Source: Limonium bicolor
Taxonomy: Eukaryota > Streptophyta > Magnoliopsida > Caryophyllales > Plumbaginaceae
Length of the DNA stretch: 64,000 nt
Assembly: GCA_023374045.1 (NCBI GenBank)
Contig: CM041778.1
Span: 402,812,438 to 402,876,437, forward strand
Direction of reading: 5' to 3'
The position numbers and the translations under genes were made by a program. This document shows positions 1-10,875 of the stretch, in pieces. Positions within the stretch are counted from its first letter, which is position 1; every line of letters begins with the position of its first letter. The notes beneath the pieces are model-generated. The model saw only the letters and a list, made by a program, of their open reading frames with translations. It was not told the DNA's origin and did not search any database.

Positions 1-218
1 TAACTAAAAGAAACAAATATGAATGAAATAAGTCTAAATAAAATTGAACGAAAGCAAAACTAATTAAACTAAACTAACTCTAATAAGGAAAAATAGACTA
101 AACAATGCTAAATAAGGATTGATCTAATTAAATAAAAATCATAAAAAGAAAACAAAATAAAAATAAAAAATTAAAAGAAGATAAAAATAGAATAAAGACT
201 AAACTAAATAACCGTGCC

Positions 219-236
219 TCCCCGGCAACGGCGCCA
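219..236 (-). other. Primer-binding site, tRNA-Asp
   Basis: The plus strand reads tccccggcaacggcgcca, which matches the 3' end of plant tRNA-Asp(GUC) including CCA over all 18 bases. The complement is therefore a primer-binding site for minus-strand DNA synthesis of an element transcribed leftwards. It sits 6 bases from the LTR edge at 243. It is not a tRNA gene, because no cloverleaf accompanies it. Confidence 0.85.
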
Positions 237-242
237 AAAACC

Positions 243-2100
243 TGTACGGTATGAAACGTATATTGCAGCAAGTGTACTGGTCTGTTGTAGCAAGTTTTCC
301 TAGGTAGTATTCCCTAGGTTATCGAACCAAAGGAGGCTGTGTCTAGTTTAATCTCTACCCTAATCTAACTAATAAACTATATAAAAATAACAATAATTGG
401 GGGTTTGATTGTAGAAATTAAATAAACTAAAATGAAAACAATTAAAAGAGAGTTTCTAATAAATCTAAAAAGCGAATCCTGGTTTACTACTTCACCCTAG
501 TTTATCAATTCTCTTCCTGAGTGTTTTCTAAATTCTAGATTGCAACCTCAGATCTAAATTAATCTAAAACCGGTCTCCCGCAAGATAGATTCTCACTAGA
601 AATTCCCAAATCCTAACTCTCGTTACGAATTTATAAATTAACTAGTAGCATTAACGGTTCATCTAGTTTCTAGTCAGCTAATCCCCAGGAATTGTCATCT
701 GTAGTTTCACTGGTAATATTCCTAAGGTCTAATGAACGCCGCAGTTCTCACTTGTAAGCAATTCATACCAAATAAACTCAAGCAATAATTAATCACAAGA
801 GAATTCAATAATAAAACAAGGAATAAAACTACAATTTAAATAGAATTTATATTTAACAACCCAGGAAACAAAATAATAAACTAGTTATCCATAGCAAACC
901 AGAATTCTAAACGACTACTCAGACATGATAAATACGAAAACAACAATAATAGAGAGGAAGAACGCCATCAAATCTGTGATGAAGAACTGATGTCGAAATC
1001 CCGATTTGTTGTGCTATCTTCGATCTACCATGATCTGGTCTCCCTCTCTGTCTCTAACTCAGCATGCGGCTACGGTTTAGAATTTCTGAATTCCGTTCCG
1101 TGGCTCCGTTTCTGTATGATTTCTCCTCTCTTCGTCTGCCTTCTCTCTGCGTGCGGCGGCTAGGGTTGCTATGGTTTGGTATTCTCTCGTATTCTATTTT
1201 GTATTGTCGTAATCTCCCACTCGTGTACATATTCCAAATATATATATTCCTGCTATTGTCTTCTATCTTCCCGTGCAGCCTTTTATTCTGAAAATATCGA
1301 GCCCAAAGACAGCAATTGTCGGCTCTTATCATGTCATTTGCTATTAATGGTCATCATCGACGGTGAATTAAGATCCAGCCCAATCACATGCATGTGCCCA
1401 GCAAAAATCCATCTTCTAATTCATATGCATGCATGTGGCCCGCATAAAATTCTTCCACCGGTCTCCGTACCTGCATGGCTCCTGAAGTCTAATGTCTGCG
1501 CCTTTATTAATTCTTGTCGGCAACATGTGGATCTTGTCGTCCACTCGACAAAGCATGCGGATCCAAGTCTTCATTCATGTGCATGGCCCATTACGAGTTG
1601 TGTATGTATATGCCAGGGCTGCTCACGTATGTACAAGTCCACCGTAAGTGTCTGCACCTCATCATTGGTCAGCCCATTTTCTGCATGCGGGGTCAGCAAA
1701 ACGAGTCGGCTCCATATAGAAAAAGAAATCATATGTCAATGATTCATGTCAGACATGAGTGTGCAAAGATGTCCAACGACAGTCCAAGATTGCGGCTCAA
1801 TAAATGTAGCCCGTGTGTGTACGAGTCTTCGAGTGTTTCTGATTCCTTTTGGTCCTGTTAAGCTCTTGATATATGTTTCTAGACCTTTTCTTTAGCGTTT
1901 TTACCCGTTTTAGCATAAAAACCACATGTAAGGGGAGTTCTTCGCATATAATGTAAATTAACATATAGTAAGGAATTTATCACATAAACCAATAAAATAC
2001 TAATCAAATTAAGCATAGAAAAATAGATAAATTCCATACTTATCATGGACCATGAGGCAAAACTGATAATATCATTGGAAAAGCGGTAAATAGATTGCAT
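243..2100 (-). repeat. 5' LTR of the minus-strand tRNA-Asp-primed element
   Basis: The inner edge is set by the primer site at 219-236, and the LTR end reads TG on the plus strand at 243. The outer edge is uncertain: a CA at about 2098-2099 is one candidate. The block has no coding homology. It holds a pyrimidine-rich part at about 1020-1260 and AT-rich sequence from 1870 on. Confidence 0.45.
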
Positions 2101-2170
2101 GTTTTGATCAATAATTGCACTAGATGTTTTTTGTAAATCTACTACTTATTGCCTAGGAACATCTTCTTGT

Positions 2171-3925
2171 TATAACTTTGTAGATGATAGTAGTGCTGTT
2201 TGGATTTGGCGTAATAGCTTGGGACATGTCCCTTTTCATAAGCTTGGTAGATTAGGGTTAGTTGATCCTAGTAAAGTTTCAGATAGACTAGCATGTGATA
2301 TTTGTCACAAGGCCAGAGGCAACAGAAAACACTTCCATGATTCATTAATAAAATTTGTTGAATGTTTTAAATTTGTCCATGTAGACGTTTGGGGGCCATT
2401 TAAGGAAGCTACCTATGATGGGTATTCCTACTTCATCACCATTGTAGATGATTATAGTAGATGCACTTGGCGTCATCTTCTTCACAGAAAGAGAGATGCA
2501 TTCCATACACTTGTCAGTTTCATTAAGCTCATTGAGAGGCAATTTGACAAGCGAATAAAGATAGTTAGGAGTGACAATGCCTTTGAATTAGGTAGTGGCA
2601 GTGAGGGAGTAAGATTCTTTAGAGATAGTGGTAATAGTGCATCAGAAAACTTGTCCCCATTCACCTCACCAAAATGAAGTTGTTAAAAGAAAACATAAAT
2701 ACTTAGAGACTGCTAGAGCTCTATTTTTTCAGCCAGGCCTTGACTTAATCTATTGGGGAGAATGTATTAAATATGCCACCTATCTCATTAATCGGCTTCC
2801 CTTTAAGGCAGTGAAAGATCTTACCCCTTATGAAAGGCTATACAAGACAAAACCAGATTTTGATCAAGTTAGGGTGTTTGGATGTCTCTGTTATTCCACG
2901 GATGTTAGAAAGAACAAGGGAAAATTTGAACCCAGAGCAGTGCCCTGCATCTTTTTAGGTATGGCAGGCAACAGAAAGGGATATAAGGTGCTTAACCTTG
3001 AAACTAAACAGGTAATTATTAGCAGATATATTGTCTTTTACGAGAAACTTTCCTCTAAGGGAACAAAGTGCCACCCAGGCATGCCAGCAAGGTATTAGCC
3101 ATAATAGCAACAATTATTAGAGTTATTATGACTGTGACACTAATCTGTTTACTACTCAACAAGACTAGAAAATAGGAGAAAATTATTTTGTAGAAGAACA
3201 ATAAACTGAAGGAAATAGTCAAACTACAGAAGGTGAAGAAGGAGATCACAAGTTGAGAAGATCAACCAGAGAGAAACACTTACCTCAGCGGCTCCAAGAT
3301 TACTACCTTGAGGGTGATGAGCAGCTGAACAGTGATGTCTTTACATCAATCCTTACAGAAAAGTTACAAAATGGTAATTCTAATATGAATACAATTTCTT
3401 CTTCTTCTTCATTGATTGATATAAAATCTAGAAAGTCCCCCTCCGTCAAAGCTCTTGCATTGCAGTCACAATCTGTTCTTGAAAAGGTTGAAAAGATAAG
3501 AGAACCACAAAATTATCAGATGGCTTCTCAAGATCATAACTGGGTAGAAGCAATCAACCATGAGCTGCAAGCCCTTAAAGCTAACCAGACTTGGAGCATC
3601 GTTGACCCACCACAAGGTAGAAGGATTATTGTGTGTAAGTGGGTATTCAAGGTAAAGCTATGCGATGATGGAAGCTTGGAAAGATACAAGACACATCTAT
3701 AAACGAAAGGTTACAATAAGAGGCATGGTGAGGACTATTAGGAAACTTTTTCCTCAGTAGTCAAGATGCTCACAGTTCGCACTCTTGTTGTTGTTGTTGT
3801 AGAGACAAGCTGGGAATTAAATCAGTTAGACATAAACAATACATTTCTGCATGGTGAACTTCAAGAGGAGTTTTCATGGAGATACCTAAGGGACTAAAGG
3901 AAACACTCAACCAAACTAAAAAAAT
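2171..3925 (+). pseudogene. Ty1/copia polyprotein fragment (GAG-pre-integrase, integrase, RT start)
   Basis: Three pieces in different frames make a truncated copia pol. Positions 2171-2640 give a pre-integrase zinc finger (LGH..., C-x2-C as CDIC, KARG) and the first part of the integrase core, with DVWGP, IVDDYSR and VRSDNA. After a frameshift near 2640, 2650-3060 gives the integrase end (HQNEVVKRKH, LINRLP, VFGCLCY, FLGMAGNRKGYK). After a gap, 3253-3702 gives the linker and RT entry (WVEAINHE, WVFKVK). Degraded RT continues to about 3925 ([12 protein letters not shown]), with stops near 3700 and 3740. Gag, protease, the RT catalytic core, RNase H and LTRs are missing. It is a dead fragment on the plus strand. 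Confidence 0.88.
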
Positions 3926-3959
3926 AAAGTGTTCAAGAACAAAATGTTTCCAACCCTGA

Positions 3960-5062
3960 GTCTGGTTTATACACAGGTAATTAGTGAATATGATATAACA
4001 CCGACATCAATATAACCAAGCACCACGAATTCCCTAATAAAACACCTAACACCTATTCAATATGTACCTTTTTATAAACACCATCATGAACATTGCCAAA
4101 CACCACAATTTTTGAAACGAAAAAACCTAGCACCTGTTCAATATGTACCTGTGTATAAACTAGACACGGTATTGGTAAGAATCTTGTTCATAAAGAGATT
4201 GGTATTCTTTTTTAGCATACAAGATATAATACACTGACATCATTATAACCAAACACCACCAATACCTCAACGAAACACCTAACACCTGTTAAATATGAAC
4301 CTCTGTATAAACTTACACAGTGTTGGTAATAATTCTATTCGTAAAGACATTGATATTCTTTTATAGCACACAAGATATAATACACTAACAACAATATAAG
4401 CAAACTTCACGAATCCCCAAATGAAAACATAGCACTTGTTCAATATGTATATATGTATAAAAACCGTCATTAACATAGCTAAACACCATAAATTCCTTCA
4501 CAAAGCACCTATCACCTAATCAATATGTACGTGTGTATCAACAGGACACGGTGTTGGTAATAATACTATCCGTAAATACATTGGTATTCCTTTGTAGCAT
4601 ACATGATATAATACACCGAAATAGACAAAACTAAACACCACCAATACATCGGCGAAACACGTAAAACCTGTTAAATATGTAACTCTTTATAAATTTACAC
4701 GGTGTGGTAAAAATTCTATTCGTAAAGATATTAGTATTCTTTTTCATCACCCAACATATAATACACCAAAACAACAAAACTAAGTACCACAAATCTTCTA
4801 AAGAAACACCTAGCACCTATTTAATATGTACCTATGTAAAAACATCGTCATGAACATAGCCAAACACCACAAATTCCTTCACGAAACACCTGACATCTAT
4901 TCAATATGTACTTGTGTTTAAACCACATGTAGTGTTGGTAACAATAATATCTGTAAGGACATTGGTATTTTTTGTAGAAAACAAGATATAATACACTGAC
5001 ATCAGCATAACCAAGAACCACAAATTTCTTAATGAAACACCTAAAAGTCGTTGTAAATGTAC
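3960..5062. repeat. Tandem array with a period of about 382 bp and internal sub-repeats
   Basis: The landmark gacacgg(t)gttgg recurs at about 4163, 4545 and 4927, and gtgttgg-type cores at 4169, 4551 and 4932, giving periods of 382 and 381 bp. Each large unit contains two related blocks of about 150 bp and one of about 82 bp. All end in a motif like cacctgttcaatatgtacc and share atataatacac and aaacaccac. The array is AT-rich and non-coding; short open frames at 4279-4816 on the minus strand are incidental. It lies between the copia fragment and the edge of element H at 5111. It could be a local satellite or an internal repeat of an unrecognised element. Confidence 0.75.
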
Positions 5063-5110
5063 CTTAATATATAGAATTTGTACTGCAATAAATCCCTAAA
5101 ACAAAAAAAC

Positions 5111-8100
5111 TATAACACCCCAACTCATAAAGCCATACTTATCTCATAAATCTCCATTTACATATATCAACTTTGCAGCGGAATTCTTACAATAATTGGT
5201 GTTACCATTGTTAGTCACCCACGTGACAAACTAGGCATACTAAATACTCAAAGATCTAGCTACGGTCTGATGGACCCGAATATACCGAATATTCGTGTAT
5301 ACTAAATCTTAACCAAATACATATTCTTAATACAAGTATCTCATATCCTAATACATCATACTACATCTCATACCATTTACTAAATGAGTGTACATGCACA
5401 ACTTGTATAACAAAAAGGAAAACAACCTGAAGTACTTCTACCCGATCCTACTCTCAAGACGGTTGTCTTCTGTCGTTCACCTGCAAAATAAATATGGATG
5501 CCCCTAGGGGCTCAGCACCTTCGCTGGTACGATCCTCTTATATCCCCAAAGCTAACGGGGCTACGACGACTACTTATCGATAGCATGCGGTTGATTAATA
5601 ACACAACATAAATAAGAAGTGCAATAAACACCACACCACATATGAACAATTATAGTTCAAAAACAATGAACGACTTAAAAGCGTTCTTTAAGTAAGTGAG
5701 TTAATCTTTTAACTCCTTAAGTTATGATTTCCTTATTCTCAATCCAAGTCTTATCTCATCTCAAGTCTTGTCACAGTCTCATTGTACCAACCTTTCTTTA
5801 ATTAGAATTGGTTGTATCTTAACCCAATGTTTATCTTTGTTGGGTCAAAAGTGACCCTAGCCAATGAGCTATTAATTCCGTTGGTTAAATAAACAACTTA
5901 TCTTAAATTTGGGATTTAGGCGATCCCACCGCACCATCTTAATCTTGCCTCCCACCTTGAACCGTAATCCAAGGTGGATGAGTCGATTGTCGACTCTAGG
6001 CAACAAGTCCGAAGACAAGTCTCAAAGGAAGTTCGACCAACTATAGGTACCAACAACCTACCAATAACATGCATGCCCGACACCATTCCGGATTCCTCAC
6101 CCCCCAAGTCCCAGTTAGTAGAAGTCTCGAAGACAATGTTTGTTAGTCAAAACCTCTTTCAGTTATTAATAAACAAATATTAGGGAGTGTTCCATTTTCT
6201 CACACAATCATTTACTAATCGTAGTTAGTAAGCTCTCAAGGATAAGTTGTGTTAGTGCATCACAATCACGCAATAAATACAATATTCCGGTTGCATGCTT
6301 TATCTTGTTTAGTCGAAACATTTAAGCAATTAGCACATAAGCCGAGGGACACCTCATTAGCAAGCAGGCTACAAGAAAACCATACCGTTCACCGTTGGTC
6401 GTTTGGTTGCCTAATCTCCTCCGGAGTCCAAATACTCAAACCCTAAAACATTCATCCAATCGGGTGGTTAATTCTCTCTTAGTTAACCTAACTCATATCA
6501 TCACTACTGGTTTCCGATTAGTAATGTCTAAGTCATTGTAATTTAAACTTAACAACTTAAATCATTTTACTTCTCTTAATTTCTCAAGTCCTTATATGCT
6601 TATCTTTCTAATCATCATTACCCTCCTAATGGTGGACTACTAATGCCACTCTTTCTTCTCTCTCTTTTTTTTAAGGTCCGACCAACCCACTCTAGGGTAG
6701 GTCGCCTGGGTGGGTCGGATGCAGAAGCATCCAGTTTGACAGTTTTTGCTCGGCCGACCCAGATAGGGTCGGTCCACTACAGAACCCTTTCCCAAAGTGC
6801 TTATTTTACTCCAATCTCTTCCACAAGTGTCCTAGTATGTTCCCATATCATTTTGGCATATTAATACCCTCTTAAATCATCCACCAAACTCATTATTCGA
6901 CCCACCTCCAAATTCCTTAATCACTTACTCAAATTCTTACTAAATTTCTAACACTTAAAAACTCAGTTCCTTATACTTCTAACATGTAAACTTTGCCTAA
7001 AACCTCAACTAACCAAAGTGTTTCTTCTCAACCATTTTGACTACTCCTCAAGCATTATCAATCATCCTCATCTCCTGACCTCAAACTTCTCAAAGTTCTC
7101 AAGGTCTAATTGCATCTCCATGCATAACTTCCTCTCCTTTACATTTACTACTCATCATTCCTAAACTTGTACATACTTATGCATTTCTAGCCATCCTCTT
7201 AACACCTTAACATTGTTCCTCATCCAACTACACAATCACTTAGCCTTACACACACCTTTACTCCTTCAACTTGACCATTCTAAATTCCTCTTAAACGTTT
7301 CCATCTCCTTTACTCAATTTACTCACCATTAACATGGTTATACATTCTTATCCATTCCTAGTCATTCCCTTGACAAGTTACTATATTCTCTTATAGTTTT
7401 CACCTCCATCACCCAATTCCACTCATTACCATCCAAGTTATCCTTATTAGTTCACTACTATACAATCTCTTAACATCTCATAACATTCTTCCTCAAACTT
7501 CACATTAACCTTAGAAATCCTTCTCTTGTAGTTTAAAGGTGATTATCACTCCCATTAGACTTCTAACTCCTCCAAGACAACTCTAGGTCATTCTAATCCT
7601 CAAGAACACCTTTGTTAACTCATTTCCACTCAAATTTCCTTTAATGATTCCTAGTAAGTCCTTGATCATTTTAATCCACAACAACCACTAAAACATTTTG
7701 TTTTCTACTCAAATTTGCCATGGCTTCCCTAGTATATTATCATGCCCATATGCATAGTTTTTCTCCTTAATCAACACACACACATCAAGCCCTTTCTCAT
7801 GATATTTCTCACCCAAATCAAACCATTCATAACAAACTCAATATAGTGCAATAATCTTAAATTGCATAGCACTAAGGCTCTTAAATGACATGGCTCTGAG
7901 GCCCTTAAATGAATTAAACATAAACACTGAATTTCCCACATATAAAAGCCTTCAACCTACAATTACGCACAGAAATGCTCCCATAGCAATATAAGTGTTC
8001 TTATATTCCACCTTATGCTTATCTTACTAACTCATCTCCATTGGCTCCTTAGTCACAAGTTCACAAGCTTGTTTAAATTCTTTTTCCTAGGTCATATAAC

Positions 8101-9492
8101 CCATTACATAATGTAAGCTCTAAGCTAGATTTAGTATTTATCTAAATCCCATTCCTTAAGACATCAAACCACCTTAAGGTAAGTAATTTACCTTGTTTTT
8201 CAAGACTTTTTCTCACTTCCTCCTTTGGTTTTCTTGGTTGGATTTCAGCCAAGGACCTTAGTTCCTTTCTTAACCTTCTAACCAAAATTAAATTAATGTA
8301 ATGAGTACTAAGGAACCTGCCTAAACTTATGGAATTACTCTTGAGTACAAAGGAGTGCTTAATGCACAAAAATGGATGTTTACCTTAGGAATTTAGAGTA
8401 GACTTTGATAAGGAATCAAGGCAAGAACTCCTCAAGTATTTTGAAGAATGAATCAAGGCTAGAACAAGGAGTAAAGCAAGCCATCTTAAGAGGCAAATTT
8501 TTTGGCACTAATGAAAAAGGATGGAAAATATGATTTTTCAAGCTTTTTCTTACCTTAACTCAAAGAGAGTTTAAACTAGCTCTTGAATATGAATTTTCCT
8601 ATTCAAATGGAGCTCCTTTAATAGAGTCCAACTTATGGTTTTGGGATTTTGAAAAGAGCACTTTGAATCCCTTGACTTAACTAAGAGAAATATGTGTTTT
8701 ATTTTAGATTTGGAGTTTTGTGTTGGATTGGGCAAGAAAATGAAGGTGAAGGAGCCATGGCTGTAGCTTGGATGGTTTTTCAAGCAGAGAGGAGAAGAAG
8801 AACACAGTGGGGAAGGAGTGAAATGAAGAAGAGAGGAGAGAGAAGAGGTATAAGAAGATATTTGCTTTTAAAAAGGTAAATAGTCATTTGTTTCTTCTTT
8901 CCCCTTTCTTTCCTAATGTGCTGGCCTTGGTGATGCCTCACATTATCAAAAACTGGCCCCCTCTCATTCCCTTAGATATTTAGGTGTTATTTGACCATTG
9001 ACCACTTAAGAAAGTCATTTGACTTATTTTGGGCACTATTTGGGTACTATTTATAATTAGTGCACAAATTTGTGAAATTTTTGGTTTCTCATTGATTTAG
9101 GCTTCATAATATGATATTAAGTAGTACAAATGTTGATTATGGTGTAATCATGGTCATTTAGCCACTCAACACTCATTTTCAAGACAATTTTTCAAAAACG
9201 TGCTTTAAGCCTCCTTAAAGCACAATTTGTGTTTAAACTTATTTTTGAGCTTGGTTTTCTTTATTAATTGATTTAACATGTTATTTAGCATGTTAATAAG
9301 GTCTAGGAATGAACTTTGGGTCCTAATCAAGGTTACACCAAGTCTAGAGCAAGTATTTGCTTAAATTGGCTTTATGGTGTTTCTTGTGTTTTCTTTGGTT
9401 TAAATTGTCTACCATTGTTTCTAAGGCATGTTCTAGCCTTATTACATCATAAATTTATGTTTACTTAACATACTTAGGTTTGGGGTATTTCA
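5111..9492 (-). repeat. 3' LTR of element H (4.38 kb)
   Basis: On the plus strand the block starts tataacaccc, a mutated form of the family end TGTAACACCC, and ends ggggtatttca next to the polypurine tract. It is homologous to the LTRs of G0 and to the solo LTR. Shared landmarks are the gttagtcacccacgtgac block near 5210, ggtctgatggacc near 5266 and ccctaggggctcagc near 5500. It is clearly more diverged than the other copies, as expected for the oldest element of the nest. No gene is present; open frames of 60-75 residues inside it have no domain. Confidence 0.85.
6668..6788. repeat. Hairpin-forming GTCCGAC/GTCGGAC cluster in the H LTR
   Basis: Two imperfect inverted repeats are visible: one between about 6677 and 6720 (ggtccgaccaaccca ... 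tgggtgggtcgg) and one at about 6751-6775 (gccgacccagatagggtcgg). The position, about 62-64% along the LTR, corresponds to the five-unit clusters in G0 (51-59%) and the solo LTR (54-61%). This copy is shorter or eroded. Confidence 0.65.
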
Positions 9493-9507
9493 ATCTACCC
9501 CCCTTAA
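9493..9507 (-). other. Polypurine tract of element H
   Basis: The minus strand reads ttaaggggggtagat immediately before the 3' LTR start TGAAATACC. This is the plus-strand priming site, and the G0 tract at 46101-46115 is identical in form. Confidence 0.85.
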
Positions 9508-9699
9508 ATGAGCTTTGTCCCCAATGTTCTCATTCATCTTATCTCATTAGAATGCACGGCCTATCTCATACCATAGATCACATAGATCATGTTTATATAT
9601 ATAATCTTACAGACTCATTAGGTCTGTCATATACTTATACGCAAATATTACACAACATGCTTAAGCATGTATAGCACTCAAAATTTCCTTTGTTGCATC

Positions 9700-9992
9700 C
9701 TCCCCATGTCACCGGTCATAAGACGAAGGCTCACAGGTCCTCGGCTTCATGAACGAGTAATTCAAGATATCGCCAGCAAATACCAACTATTAGACACTTA
9801 CGCTCTCTAGTCAGTGGTCCTTTGGAAGATTAAAACAGTCATATACTTTTGTCGTATTCTCCCATATCACCGGTCCGAAGACAAAGGCACATTCATCCTA
9901 GCCTTCATGGGTTAGAATACAAAACCATTCGGTTCTCCCCATGTCACGGTCTGAAGAAAAAGGCTCATGCGTCCTCAACTTCATGGGCGAGA
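9700..9992. repeat. Three diverged copies of a 45-50 bp motif
   Basis: Related segments of the form catgtcaccggtc(n)gaagac(n)aaggctca(n)cttcatggg occur near 9706, 9863 and 9940. They lie just inside the polypurine tract of H. No function is apparent. Confidence 0.5.
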
Positions 9993-10086
9993 CTCGGTAA
10001 AAAAGAAATCCTTTTAACGAGGTCAAGTGAGGAATAATTCCCTCTATTTGAAAATACAATCAACTCCAATTCCATTTTATTCTAAT

Positions 10087-10875
10087 TAGGGGTGAGCATT
10101 TGGATAATTCGGTTAACCAAAATCCAAATTGTAAAACAAAAATGGATTTTGGTTAATTCGGTTTTTAACCGAATTATCCAAATTTTGATCAAAACCAAAT
10201 TAACCGAAATCCAAATTATCCAAAATCCAAAATTTTTTTAAGTTAAAAACCGAAAACTGAACTGAAATCCAAAATTCCCTTCATTTCAGATTTCAATTAA
10301 CCGAAATTTAAAAAAAAAACCGAAAACCGATTTTATAAATTGGATTTCAGTTAACCGAATTATGTTTTACAAAAAACCAAACAAATTTTTTTGTTTCATG
10401 TTCATCATCAGCAATAGCAATAACCATAAGCTGCTAGAAAATTGTGAATTCCCTAGTTGCCAATTCATCACAATAGAATTACATCAAACTAGGGTGAGCA
10501 GTGATGAACGATGTTCCAAAACAACCCGTTATATATATAAATAATTTGACGAAAAAAGAATAGTATGACATTATATAATTGAAGGATTGGAGCAATGTGA
10601 GATAGGGTTTTGAATTTTGACGTTTTGTTTGTCATGTTTAAAGAATATTAACTATTAAGGAAAGATTTAGGGATTTTCTTTTAAAAAAAGTTTGGATAAT
10701 TCGGTTAACCGAATTTTACAGGCTTAAAACCGAAATCCAAACCGAATTATAATTTGGATATTCAAATAACCGAAATTTTGAATTCGGTTTTAAAATTCAG
10801 TTAAAAATAAAAAAAAAATCGGTTAATTTGGATTTTGGATAAATCCAAATTATCCAATCCAAATGCTCACCCCTG
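10087..10875. mobile_element. hAT-type MITE (789 bp) with 8-bp target duplication
   Basis: The terminal inverted repeats are TAGGGGTGAGCATTTGGAT on the left and, complemented, CAGGGGTGAGCATTTGGAT on the right. The first base of the left end is mutated from the usual C. Exact 8-bp duplications attctaat flank it at 10079-10086 and 10876-10883, which is diagnostic for hAT insertion. The interior is rich in self-complementary runs such as ggttaaccga and aattcggtt, and it encodes no transposase. The element is therefore non-autonomous and inserted into the interior of H. Confidence 0.88.

Larger units (their letters stand above)
1..2100 (-). mobile_element. Partial LTR retrotransposon, minus strand (5' end only)
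   Basis: Read on the minus strand, an LTR-like block (about 2100 down to 243) is followed by a perfect tRNA-Asp primer-binding site and then an A-rich interior that runs off the left edge. No coding sequence is visible in the 240 bases of interior. A tRNA-Asp primer is known from Athila/Tat-type gypsy elements and from several non-coding plant LTR elements, so the family is not decided. The outer LTR boundary near 2100 is not fixed: no target duplication was found, and the copia relic begins immediately after. The short open frames at 1054-1861 have no recognisable domain and are not called as genes. Confidence 0.6.
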
